10,552 bases of DNA from Allobrachymonas sp. (GCA_017996515.1 JAGOGU010000039.1:1-10552); one strand, 5' to 3'; shown: positions 1-8,518, numbered from the stretch's first letter. Program-made: numbers and translations. Notes: generated by a model from the sequence alone, not told the origin.

Positions 1-219
1 CTCTAGCCCTTCTTGCCCCAAGTCCAGCAAGGCTTGCGGGGTGTTGGCAACAGGAAAGAGCGTGGCGGTTGCCTTGTTCACGCTCACATCTGTGGCCTGC
101 GCGCTGAGCATGACGGCCACCAGCAGTTCGAACGGCGTGGAAAATTCCAGCTCGGTGCGTGGCTCGGGGTTGGCTGCTTGCAGGGTTTGAAAAAAACGGA
201 TGATTTGTTCTTTTTTCAT
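1..219 (-). CDS. nth: Endonuclease III, N-terminal part (gene runs off the left edge)
   Basis: This is the first 73 codons of the base-excision-repair DNA glycosylase/AP lyase that removes oxidised pyrimidines. The translated stretch aligns from memory almost residue for residue with the start of E. coli Nth: a TELEFSTPFELL block at about residues 22-33, then LLVAVMLSAQATDVSVNKAT at 32-51, including the conserved Gln41, then FPVANTPQALLDLG. The helix-hairpin-helix motif, the catalytic Lys and Asp and the 4Fe-4S cysteines lie outside the window. The start at 219 gives MKKEQII, close to the family's usual N-terminus. An in-frame ATG at 240 would add seven residues, and the frame stays open further upstream. 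No strong Shine-Dalgarno sequence precedes either ATG. The gene diverges from etfB. Confidence 0.93.
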   Translation of the reverse strand, partial: MKKEQIIRFFQTLQAANPEPRTELEFSTPFELLVAVMLSAQATDVSVNKATATLFPVANTPQALLDLGQEGLE

Positions 220-342
220 AGGCTTGAAATTGTGCACCATGCCTGAGTATTTGCCGTGGCAAATGGGTTTTGGGCTGCAGGTGCAAAAGATTGCCTTGCG
301 CGCGGGCATGCCGACCTGATGCATGCGGGCGCCGTAAATTCG

Positions 343-348
343 TACAAT
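343..348 (+). promoter_or_regulatory. Possible -10 element of the etfB promoter
   Basis: TACAAT lies in the 255-base gap between nth and etfB and is five of six to the sigma-70 -10 consensus. I find no convincing -35 hexamer 16-18 bases upstream. If used, the transcript would begin near 355 and have a leader of about 120 bases. The rest of the gap shows no other clear signal. Confidence 0.3.
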
Positions 349-463
349 CGCAGCAATCATTTCAGCAATGAATGGCGAGGCAGGGCTTAAGAGCTTGTTT
401 ATAAGCGTGTTTGTTTGGCTCGCCGACGATGAATGAATACGCCCCACGTTGGGCAGCACACAT

Positions 464-468
464 GGAGA
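464..468 (+). promoter_or_regulatory. Ribosome binding site deciding the etfB start
   Basis: GGAGA sits six bases before the ATG at 475. No comparable site precedes the in-frame ATG at 433. This supports the shorter protein, which begins [10 protein letters not shown] as expected for ETF beta. Confidence 0.7.
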
Positions 469-474
469 ATGGTG

Positions 475-1227
475 ATGAAGGCTTTGGTCGCGGTCAAGCG
501 GGTGGTGGATTTCAACGTCAAGGTGCGGGTCAAGGCCGACAACAGCGGGTTGGATTTGGCCAACGTCAAGATGAGTATGAACCCGTTTGACGAAATTGCC
601 GTGGAAGAGGCCGTTCGCCTGAAAGAAAAAGGGATCGTCACCGAGATTGTGGCGGTGTCTTGCGGCACGGCTGCTTGCCAGGAAACGCTGCGCACCGCCA
701 TGGCGATTGGTGCCGACCGCGCCATTTTGGTGGAAACAGAAGAAGAGTTGCAGCCGCTGGCCGTAGCCAAATTGCTCAAGGCCGTGGCCGACCAAGAGCA
801 ACCCCAGCTGGTGTTTTTGGGCAAGCAAGCCATCGACGATGATGCCAACCAAACGGGCCAAATGCTGGCGGCTTTGGCCGATTGGCCGCAAGCAACATTT
901 GCCAGCAAGCTGGAACTGGCTGAAGGTAAAGCCACCGTGACGCGCGAGGTAGATGGCGGGCTGGAAACGGTCGCCATTACGCTGCCTGCCGTGATTACAT
1001 GCGATTTGCGCCTGAACGAGCCGCGCTATGTCACGCTGCCCAATATGATGAAGGCCAAGAAAAAAGAAATTGCAGTGCTGACGCCTGCCACCTTGGGCGT
1101 AGATGCCGCGCCACGCCTTAAAACCTTGAGTGTGTCCGAGCCGCCTCAGCGCAGTGCGGGCGTTCGGGTTGCCAATGTGGCGGAGCTGGTGGACAAGCTC
1201 AAGAACGAGGCCAAAGTCATCGGATAA
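475..1227 (+). CDS. etfB: Electron transfer flavoprotein, beta subunit
   Basis: This protein of 250 residues has the usual length for the ETF beta subunit. ETF is an alpha-beta heterodimer that takes electrons from acyl-CoA dehydrogenases and passes them to ETF:ubiquinone oxidoreductase; beta binds structural AMP and recognises the partner dehydrogenase. Visible family marks are the N-terminal strand [12 protein letters not shown], the nucleotide-binding stretch [14 protein letters not shown] (116-129), the ETF-beta signature [10 protein letters not shown]...LPAVITC (155-176), and the recognition loop [17 protein letters not shown] (181-197). The start is set by GGAGA at 464-468. In most proteobacteria etfA follows within a few bases. 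Here nothing resembling etfA follows, and a convergent gene and terminator lie next. The alpha subunit must be elsewhere, or the usual order has been broken at this spot. Identification as ETF beta is very secure. Confidence 0.96.
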   Translation: MKALVAVKRVVDFNVKVRVKADNSGLDLANVKMSMNPFDEIAVEEAVRLKEKGIVTEIVAVSCGTAACQETLRTAMAIGADRAILVETEEELQPLAVAKLLKAVADQEQPQLVFLGKQAIDDDANQTGQMLAALADWPQATFASKLELAEGKATVTREVDGGLETVAITLPAVITCDLRLNEPRYVTLPNMMKAKKKEIAVLTPATLGVDAAPRLKTLSVSEPPQRSAGVRVANVAELVDKLKNEAKVIG

Positions 1228-1344
1228 GGTGATTGGATAACGCGCACGGTTTTGCCCGATGCCGCATGTGTGGTGATGCGCCAAGGCGCAAAGGGGCGGC
1301 ATGGCGGGCAAGCACGCATGCAACAGGGTCCCCTTGCATTTGCG

Positions 1345-1380
1345 CATAAAAAACGGGCTGCCTAGGCAGCCCGTTTGGGT
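1345..1380. terminator. Intrinsic terminator between convergent etfB and the DUF4124 gene
   Basis: Perfect 12-base inverted repeat AAACGGGCTGCC (1351-1362) and GGCAGCCCGTTT (1365-1376). Read on the minus strand, it ends in a run of six T, giving a strong intrinsic terminator for the DUF4124 gene ending at 1400. Read on the plus strand, the tail is TTTGGGTTGT, so it can also end etfB transcripts, though less ideally. Confidence 0.85.
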
Positions 1381-1399
1381 TGTAATCGTATTGGCCCTA

Positions 1400-1909
1400 T
1401 CAGCAATTTTCGGCAATGTCTTTTCGGATGCGTGCTTCTTCTGCCGCGCGGGCTTTGTCGTCCATGATGGAGTGCTGGCCTTTTGCGTCAACAGTTCTGA
1501 TGCGAATACCGGATTGCAGCGTCGATAGCGCGGTTCTGGCGCGGGTGCAGTTTTCTTTTTTGGCTTGGGCGATTTTTGCCTCTTCTGCTTTGCGCTTGGC
1601 CTCTTCATCTTTGCGCTGAGCCTCTTCCTTGGCTTTTTCTTCCTTCGATTGCTCGGGAGCGGAAGGCGCGGCACTCGCAGTTTGTGCGCTTGCCGAGGCT
1701 TTTTCTTCGTTGCCAGATGCCATGCTCACGGGTGTAGAGCCAACACCCGGGCGTTTGAGGATGTTACGCTCGGAAATATCTGCTGGCGGCGGCTGATCGC
1801 TGAACACTTTGCGGCCCGAACGATCAACCCATTGCCATTGCGCCATGCTGCTGGCAGAAAAGCACAGCAGACCGATCGCGATCAGGGTTTTGGTGGTTGT
1901 TATTTTCAT
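1400..1909 (-). CDS. Secreted DUF4124-domain protein of unknown function
   Basis: This is a 169-residue protein with a clear Sec signal peptide: positively charged start, hydrophobic core at about 8-18, and likely signal peptidase I cleavage after SSMA at residue 23. The segment QWQWVDRSGRKVFSDQPPP (24-42), followed by ISERNILKRPG, is the DUF4124 domain, which is common in Burkholderiales periplasmic proteins. Residues 66-118 are low-complexity, rich in Ala, Lys and Glu, and likely form a long helix or coiled coil. The C-terminal part (119-169) holds two cysteines, C121 and the very last residue C169, which could form a disulfide in the periplasm. A GGAAGG sequence about ten bases before the ATG is the likely ribosome binding site. 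No enzymatic function is known for the family. It lies back to back with guaB, with no functional link visible. Confidence 0.85.
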   Translation of the reverse strand: MKITTTKTLIAIGLLCFSASSMAQWQWVDRSGRKVFSDQPPPADISERNILKRPGVGSTPVSMASGNEEKASASAQTASAAPSAPEQSKEEKAKEEAQRKDEEAKRKAEEAKIAQAKKENCTRARTALSTLQSGIRIRTVDAKGQHSIMDDKARAAEEARIRKDIAENC

Positions 1910-2179
1910 GATGTGTGCGCCTTCCGTATGGATGTGTATGTAATGAGCAATCAGAGATGAGAGCTAGCTTGCCAAGCACGGGCCGACCCATGGAGCTGAA
2001 ATGATAAACCGTATCACGTGACGCTTGGCGCAACGCGTATCGGCATCTTTCAAGACCTTGCATGAGCGGTTTGTTGGATGGCAGAAGTGTAGTGTAGTAG
2101 TAAATGTTAAAAAAACAAGCGTTGAGAAGTGTCGCGTGGCGGCGAAGCCCGTAAAAAATAGGCCAATAGAGGAGAATAG

Positions 2180-3712
<1,533 letters not shown>

Positions 3713-3722
3713 GGGTGCAGAC

Positions 3723-3778
3723 TCAGGCGCTTTGCCTGAATCAACACATGCCAATGCCTTGCTGCTTGCAAGGCATTG
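3723..3778 (+). terminator. Tandem hairpins after guaB, possible terminator
   Basis: Two perfect inverted repeats follow guaB: TCAGGC/GCCTGA (3723-3728 and 3734-3739) and CAATGCCTTGC/GCAAGGCATTG (3752-3762 and 3768-3778, loop of five). The second has an 11-pair stem but is followed by TGCTTTGTG rather than a clean T run. It may therefore be a weak terminator or a 3'-end stabilising structure that reduces read-through into the next gene. Confidence 0.55.
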
Positions 3779-3809
3779 TGCTTTGTGAACACTTTACGGG
3801 CAGATAGCC

Positions 3810-4232
3810 ATGCATGCTGCAAACAAACAAATCGTTCTTGATTTTTATCGCCAGGTTATGTCAGAAGGCAAAACCGATCTGGCAGGAAAATACATCTCTC
3901 CCGCCTACCAAGATCACAACGCGCCGCCGCATGCGGCAGCGGGCGTTGCCGGGTTGTTGGCGCATGTGCATGGCATCAAAAACACCTTTCCAGACTTTCA
4001 GATGCAGTGCCACGAAGCGGTGGCCGAAGGTGAATGGGTGGCGGTGCGCGTAACGGCTGAAGGCACCCACACAGGCGAATGGATGGGCATTCCAGCAACA
4101 GGCAAAAAAATTTATCTCAAGGGCATCAATCTGGATCGTGTGGTTGATGGCCTGATTGTTGAACACTACGGCGAAGCAGACACCGTTGCCATGCTGATGC
4201 AAATGGGGCTTGACCCTTTTCGCCAGGAATAA
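3810..4232 (+). CDS. SnoaL-like (NTF2-fold) ester cyclase family protein
   Basis: This 140-residue cytosolic protein belongs to the SnoaL-like/ester cyclase group of the NTF2 superfamily. Visible marks are the N-terminal helix NKQIVLDFYRQVMSEGKTDLAGKYISPAYQDHN (5-37), a middle segment ending in TFPDFQMQ, a strand pair around VAVRVTAEGTHTGEWMGIPATGKKI (78-101), and the C-terminal INLDRVVDGLIVEHYGEADTVAMLMQMG (106-133). Family members include polyketide cyclases, but most bacterial ones have no known substrate, and no polyketide or other biosynthetic genes are nearby. No signal peptide is present. The ribosome binding site is weak. It sits between guaB and guaA on the same strand, but hairpins after guaB and a promoter-like site before guaA argue against a tight operon. 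A role in purine metabolism cannot be inferred from position alone. Confidence 0.85.
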   Translation: MHAANKQIVLDFYRQVMSEGKTDLAGKYISPAYQDHNAPPHAAAGVAGLLAHVHGIKNTFPDFQMQCHEAVAEGEWVAVRVTAEGTHTGEWMGIPATGKKIYLKGINLDRVVDGLIVEHYGEADTVAMLMQMGLDPFRQE

Positions 4233-4305
4233 CGGCAGCGGCAACAATTGACCTAGGCAACGTCAAACTCAGCTCGCAAGCGTAAGCAAGTGCGCGCCTA
4301 AGCCT

Positions 4306-4311
4306 TAAAAT
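4306..4311 (+). promoter_or_regulatory. Possible -10 element of the guaA promoter
   Basis: TAAAAT is five of six to the -10 consensus. A poor -35 candidate (TAAGCA at 4283-4288) lies 17 bases upstream. A start near 4318 would give guaA a leader of about 100 bases. Confidence 0.35.
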
Positions 4312-4361
4312 TGCGCCATTGCGCCAAGCATGGCTTTATTTGTTATTGCGTACGTTTCTTT

Positions 4362-4379
4362 CTGCGCCTTGGGGCGCAG
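4362..4379 (+). promoter_or_regulatory. Hairpin in the guaA leader
   Basis: A perfect seven-pair stem, CTGCGCC/GGCGCAG, encloses the loop TTGG. A T-rich stretch (about 4393-4405) follows after a short gap, and the guaA ATG is at 4422. Upstream, TTGCGCCA occurs twice in tandem (4311-4326). Either copy could pair with the same GGCGCA, so alternative folds are possible. This could be an attenuator or a translation-control element, but no known riboswitch class is recognised and the gap between stem and T run is not typical of an intrinsic terminator. Confidence 0.35.
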
Positions 4380-4421
4380 GTAGAGCGTAGGCATTTTTAT
4401 TTTTTGCGGCGAACCATCACC

Positions 4422-6068
4422 ATGCAACACCAAAAAATCCTCATCCTCGACTTCGGCTCGCAAGTCACGCAACTCATCGCCCGCCGCATCCGCGAAGCGC
4501 ATGTGTACTGCGAAGTTCACCCCTGCGACGTGAGCAGCGACTGGGTGCGCGACTGGGCCAAGGATGGCCAGCTCAAGGGCATCATCCTCTCAGGCAGCCA
4601 CGCCAGCGTATACGAGGTGGACGACCGCGCGCCCGATGCCGTGTTTGAGCTGGGCCTGCCCGTGCTGGGCATTTGCTACGGCATGCAAACCATGGCCCAG
4701 CAACTGGGCGGCAAGGTCGAAGGCGGCCACAAGCGCGAATTTGGCTACGCCGAAGTGCGCGCGCGCGGCCACACCAGGCTGCTGGATGGCATTCAGGACT
4801 TTCACACGCCCGAAGGCCACGGCATGCTGAAAGTGTGGATGAGCCACGGCGACAAAGTGACCGAGCTGCCCCCCGGCTTCAAGCTCATGGCCAGCACCGA
4901 CAGCTGCCCCATCGCCGGCATGGCAGACGAGGCGCGCGGCTACTACGCCGTGCAGTTCCACCCCGAAGTCACCCACACCGTGCAGGGCAGGGCGATGCTG
5001 GAGCGCTTTGTGCTGGACATCTGCGGCGCCCGCCCCGACTGGGTGATGCGCGATCACATCGAAGAAGCCGTGCAAGCCATCCGCCAGCAGGTGGGCGATG
5101 AAGAGGTCATCCTCGGCCTCTCGGGCGGCGTGGATTCATCCGTGGCTGCCGCGCTGATTCACCGCGCCATTGGCGACCAACTCACCTGCGTGTTTGTCGA
5201 TCACGGCCTGCTGCGCCTGAATGAAGGCGACATGGTGATGGACATGTTTGCCGGAAAACTGCATGCCAAAGTGGTGCGCGTGGACGCCAGCGAACTGTTT
5301 TTGAATGCGCTCAAAGGCGTGTCTGAGCCTGAACAGAAACGCAAGATCATCGGCAAGCTGTTTGTCGATGTGTTCAAGGCCGAGGCCGAAAAACTCAAGG
5401 CCAGCGGCGGTGGCCAAGGAACAGGTGTTGACGGCGGTCGAGCCGTCAAAGGCGCCACCTTCCTGGCCCAAGGCACCATCTACCCCGACGTGATTGAAAG
5501 CGGCGGCGCCAAGAGCAAAAAAGCCGTCGTCATCAAAAGCCACCACAACGTCGGCGGCCTGCCCGAGCAGCTGGGCCTGAAGCTACTGGAGCCGCTGCGC
5601 GACTTGTTTAAAGACGAGGTGCGCGAACTGGGCGTGGCCCTGGGCCTGCCGCACGACATGGTCTATCGCCACCCATTCCCAGGCCCCGGCCTGGGCGTGC
5701 GCATCTTGGGCGAAATCAAAAAAGAATACGCCGACTTGCTGCGCGAAGCCGATGCCATCTTTATCGAAGAACTGCGCTCAACGATTGAACCCAACAGCGG
5801 CAAAAGCTGGTACGACCTGACGAGTCAGGCGTTCACCGTTTTCTTGCCAGTCAAAAGCGTAGGCGTGATGGGCGACGGCCGCACCTACGACTACGTGGTG
5901 GCCCTGCGCGCCGTGCAAACCAGCGACTTCATGACCGCCGACTGGGCCGAGCTGCCCTACAGCCTGCTCAAAAAGGTCAGCAGCCGCATCATCAACGAAG
6001 TGCGCGGCATCAACCGTGTTACCTACGACGTATCCAGCAAGCCTCCTGCGACGATTGAGTGGGAGTGA
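4422..6068 (+). CDS. guaA: GMP synthase (glutamine-hydrolysing)
   Basis: This 548-residue two-domain enzyme converts XMP to GMP with ATP and glutamine-derived ammonia, the step after IMP dehydrogenase. The class I glutamine amidotransferase domain (about 1-205) shows nucleophile Cys85 in GICYGMQ and the catalytic pair His180/Glu182 in QFHPEV. The ATP pyrophosphatase domain has the P-loop LSGGVDSS (233-240), then the [13 protein letters not shown] motif (348-360), [10 protein letters not shown] (373-382) and [12 protein letters not shown] (417-428). The C-terminal dimerisation domain ends in [18 protein letters not shown]. The start at 4422 gives the standard [14 protein letters not shown]; the open frame extends 37 codons further upstream without family similarity. 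The protein is longer than E. coli GuaA (525 residues), mainly because of a glycine-rich insert at about 327-345. By eye, its codons favour C at third positions more than those of etfB or plsX. Confidence 0.98.
   Translation: MQHQKILILDFGSQVTQLIARRIREAHVYCEVHPCDVSSDWVRDWAKDGQLKGIILSGSHASVYEVDDRAPDAVFELGLPVLGICYGMQTMAQQLGGKVEGGHKREFGYAEVRARGHTRLLDGIQDFHTPEGHGMLKVWMSHGDKVTELPPGFKLMASTDSCPIAGMADEARGYYAVQFHPEVTHTVQGRAMLERFVLDICGARPDWVMRDHIEEAVQAIRQQVGDEEVILGLSGGVDSSVAAALIHRAIGDQLTCVFVDHGLLRLNEGDMVMDMFAGKLHAKVVRVDASELFLNALKGVSEPEQKRKIIGKLFVDVFKAEAEKLKASGGGQGTGVDGGRAVKGATFLAQGTIYPDVIESGGAKSKKAVVIKSHHNVGGLPEQLGLKLLEPLRDLFKDEVRELGVALGLPHDMVYRHPFPGPGLGVRILGEIKKEYADLLREADAIFIEELRSTIEPNSGKSWYDLTSQAFTVFLPVKSVGVMGDGRTYDYVVALRAVQTSDFMTADWAELPYSLLKKVSSRIINEVRGINRVTYDVSSKPPATIEWE
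5403..5457 (+). repeat. Palindrome-containing in-frame insert within guaA
   Basis: This stretch encodes about 17 residues absent from E. coli GuaA at the same place (about residues 327-345, rich in Gly). It contains a perfect eight-base inverted repeat, TTGACGGC/GCCGTCAA (5428-5435 and 5442-5449, loop GGTCGA). Codons GGA, ACA, GTT and CGA, which look uncommon in the rest of guaA, cluster here. It may be a small palindromic element inserted in frame, or simply a variable linker. No second copy was seen in the window. Confidence 0.4.
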
Positions 6069-6174
6069 GCGCTTGAGCGCTGGATAAGCGTGTCCGCGTA
6101 CCGCGATATGCAGCGCGGATATCTGGAAATTAAAAAACTATTGGTCGAGTGCTAGCAGATTGCTAAAAACCTCT

Positions 6175-6179
6175 GAGGA
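6175..6179 (+). promoter_or_regulatory. Ribosome binding site of the DUF262 gene
   Basis: GAGGA lies five bases before the ATG at 6185 and clearly supports that start. The 116-base gap behind guaA turns AT-rich after about 6127. I could not fit a convincing promoter at a sensible distance, nor a clean terminator for guaA. Confidence 0.7.
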
Positions 6180-6184
6180 ATAAA

Positions 6185-8308
6185 ATGAAAGCTACCGAAA
6201 CCAATCTGCTGAAGTTCTTAAAAAAATCCCCACAGTTCGTTATTCCTATTTATCAGCGCAACTACTCTTGGACGGGGGTTCAATGTCAACAGTTATGGTC
6301 AGATTTATTGAGATCAGGCCGAGATGAAAAAATCAATGGCCACTTCATTGGTTCCATTGTTTATGTGGAGCGAGCCCTTTCCACTGTTACCGCCCAGGAG
6401 GCGCTGCTGGTTATAGATGGACAACAGCGCCTGACTACATGCACTTTGTTGATTGCGGCGCTGGCTAGGCACTTCGAAGTCAAACAACTGCCTGAACTGT
6501 TAGATGCTTTTTCTGCACGAAAGCTGCAGAATTACTACCTACTAAATCCTGAAGAGGAAGGAGAGCGCCATTACAAACTAATTCTTTCGGAAACTGATAA
6601 AAAAACATTGTTGGCGATCATCAAATCGGCGCCAATGCCTGAAGAAATCAGCACCCGCATCCAGCAGAACTACGAGCTCTTTCAAGAGTTAATAAACAAG
6701 CACCAAGACGATCTTCAAGCTATCTGCCAGGGGCTGGGAAAATTGCTCATCGTCGATATTTCGCTCGATCGCACTCAGGATAATCCTCAGCTTATCTTCG
6801 AGAGCATGAATTCCACCGGCCTTGAGCTCAGCCAGGCTGATCTGATTCGTAACTACATTCTGATGGGGTTGGAGCCAAAGCTCCAGATTGAGCTTTACCA
6901 GAGTTACTGGCGGCCGATGGAAAAGTCGTTCGGCCAGAAGGCCTACGTAACTCACTTTGACCCATTTATGCGTCACTACCTCACCGTCAAAACAGGTGAG
7001 ATTCCCAACGTGCGAGAGGTCTATGCTGCTTTCAAGGCTTTTGCCCATGCCAGCCAGCTCGATACTGCTGTCCTCGTTGCCGATATCCACACCTATGCCA
7101 ATTACTACTGTGCCATGGCGCTTGGGGCGGAAACAGAGCCCAAACTGAAAGAAGCCTTTCATGATTTGCGTGAATTGAAGGTAGACGTAGCCTATCCTTT
7201 TCTGCTTGAGGTCTATCACGACTATAAGCAGGCACGCTTGACTGTGGACGAATTGGTGAGCATCGTTCGCATTGTTGAAAGCTACGTGTTTCGCCGTGCT
7301 ATTTGCGCTATCCCCACTAACTCGTTGAACAAGACCTTCCCAGGCTTGAGCCGAACATTGAGAAAAGACCGTTACTTGGAGAGTGTGCAGGCGGCATTCT
7401 TGTTATTGCCGTCCTATCGCCGCTTTCCAGGTGATGAAGAGTTTCAACGCGAACTCAAACAACGTGACCTGTACAACTTCCGTAACCGTAGCTATTGGTT
7501 GCGTCGCCTCGAAAACCACGGACGTAAGGAGCGCATAATGGTTGAAGACTACACCATTGAGCATATCCTGCCGCAGAACGAAGCACTCTCACCCGAGTGG
7601 CAAGCGGAACTTGGTCCCGATTGGCAACAGATTCAACAAAAGTATCTGCATACCTTGGGCAATCTCACTTTGACGGGATACAACAGCGAGTACAGCGACT
7701 CTCCATTTGCCTATAAGCGCGATCAGGTCAGTAATGCCGAAGGCAACAAAATCGGCTTTAAATACAGTGCACTCAATATCAATGAAGGTTTGGGTGAGGT
7801 GCAAAAATGGGATGAAGCTGCCGTCCAAGCGCGCGCTGAACGCCTTGCTAGGAAGGCCGCCAAAGTATGGACTGCACCGCAACTGGATAGTGGCATCCTT
7901 GATGCCTATCGCACTTCAACAATCAGCACGGGGCAGAGCTATAGCGTCGACGATCATCCGCATCTGAGCAGTGGCAACATACGCACACTGTTTGATGCCT
8001 TGCGCAAAGAAATTCTGGAGCTTGATCCCTGCATCTACGAGGAGTATCTCAAGCTCTATATCGCCTATAAGGCAGAAACAAATTTTGTGGATGTCGTCCC
8101 TCAGGCCAGACGCCTGCGCCTGTCGCTCAATATGCCATTTAGCGAGATTGATGATCCCAAAGGGCTATGCAACGATGTTACCAATCTTGGGCGGTGGGGT
8201 AACGGCGATGTAGAGATTGGCGTATCCAGCCTAGATGAACTTCCATACGTTATGGGACTGATTCGTCAGTCTTTTGATCGCCAGATGGGCGAGCCGCAAG
8301 ATGCCTGA
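6185..8308 (+). CDS. DUF262-DUF1524-DUF5655 protein, GmrSD/SspE-like defence nuclease
   Basis: A 707-residue cytosolic protein with three recognisable parts. The N-terminal DUF262 domain (about 1-230) has IPIYQRNYSW (20-29), the nucleotide-binding motif IDGQQRLTT (77-85) and FESMNSTGLELSQADLIRN (205-223). The DUF1524 domain has the HNH-type nuclease motif EHILPQN (459-465) and LGNLTLTGYNSEYSD (491-505). The C-terminal region (about 597-697: IRTLFDALRKEIL, YIAYKAETNFVDVV, GLCNDVTNLGRWGNGDVEI) resembles DUF5655. In characterised relatives (GmrSD, SspE, BrxU), DUF262 binds NTP or senses DNA modification and DUF1524 cuts modified phage DNA. I infer a type IV-like anti-phage role; which modification it senses cannot be told. 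All key motifs are present, so it looks intact. It stands alone, without a methyltransferase or phosphorothioation genes nearby. Codon use is visibly more AT-rich and mixed than in guaA, fitting horizontal acquisition. Confidence 0.88.
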   Translation: MKATETNLLKFLKKSPQFVIPIYQRNYSWTGVQCQQLWSDLLRSGRDEKINGHFIGSIVYVERALSTVTAQEALLVIDGQQRLTTCTLLIAALARHFEVKQLPELLDAFSARKLQNYYLLNPEEEGERHYKLILSETDKKTLLAIIKSAPMPEEISTRIQQNYELFQELINKHQDDLQAICQGLGKLLIVDISLDRTQDNPQLIFESMNSTGLELSQADLIRNYILMGLEPKLQIELYQSYWRPMEKSFGQKAYVTHFDPFMRHYLTVKTGEIPNVREVYAAFKAFAHASQLDTAVLVADIHTYANYYCAMALGAETEPKLKEAFHDLRELKVDVAYPFLLEVYHDYKQARLTVDELVSIVRIVESYVFRRAICAIPTNSLNKTFPGLSRTLRKDRYLESVQAAFLLLPSYRRFPGDEEFQRELKQRDLYNFRNRSYWLRRLENHGRKERIMVEDYTIEHILPQNEALSPEWQAELGPDWQQIQQKYLHTLGNLTLTGYNSEYSDSPFAYKRDQVSNAEGNKIGFKYSALNINEGLGEVQKWDEAAVQARAERLARKAAKVWTAPQLDSGILDAYRTSTISTGQSYSVDDHPHLSSGNIRTLFDALRKEILELDPCIYEEYLKLYIAYKAETNFVDVVPQARRLRLSLNMPFSEIDDPKGLCNDVTNLGRWGNGDVEIGVSSLDELPYVMGLIRQSFDRQMGEPQDA

Positions 8309-8317
8309 TGCCACAAA

Positions 8318-8518
8318 ATGCTTGTGGTTGGGGTGCTGGTTAAAAAGCAGATTGGTGCTGCTGCTACTCCGGCAGTGCCGGGGTTGGCGGCTTCTGCATC
8401 AGACAAGGCGCCGCCTGCCGCTACCGTTCGTGATCAGAGCAGCCAGATGCAACGGCAATATCAGCAAGCGCTGGATGCGGCTGTGCAGCAGCGCGCCATG
8501 CCTGATGAGGCCAATTGA
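8318..8518 (+). pseudogene. 3' remnant of a small membrane-anchored protein gene
   Basis: This 66-codon frame begins MLVVGVLVKKQIG, which reads like the second half of a transmembrane anchor with its lysine stop-transfer residues. An Ala/Pro-rich linker follows (14-37), then a Gln-rich helix (QSSQMQRQYQQALDAAVQQ, 40-58) and the polar end MPDEAN. Small proteins of this pattern, with a full N-terminal hydrophobic helix, are what I would expect in Comamonadaceae, so the 5' end appears lost. The frame begins nine bases after the stop of the DUF262 gene, in the same frame, with no ribosome binding site of its own. The most likely reading is that arrival of the DUF262 gene cut this gene. It could instead be an intact short ORF of unknown function. 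Confidence 0.5.

Noticed and set aside
13..246. A 77-codon plus-strand open frame at the left edge
   Set aside because: It is antisense to nth, whose translation matches endonuclease III closely.
433..474. A 14-codon N-terminal extension of EtfB
   Set aside because: The ATG at 475 has a proper GGAGA site and gives the family's usual start and length.
399..977. A 192-codon minus-strand open frame opposite etfB
   Set aside because: Ser/Thr/Ala-rich shadow of etfB with no ribosome binding site or recognised domain.
4311..4421. A 37-codon N-terminal extension of GuaA
   Set aside because: The added residues have no family similarity and cover the leader hairpin. The standard GuaA start [14 protein letters not shown] is at 4422.
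6141..6169. A promoter for the DUF262 gene (TTGGTC, 17 bases, TAAAAA)
   Set aside because: The implied transcript start would fall inside the ribosome binding site at 6175-6179, and the -35 match is poor.
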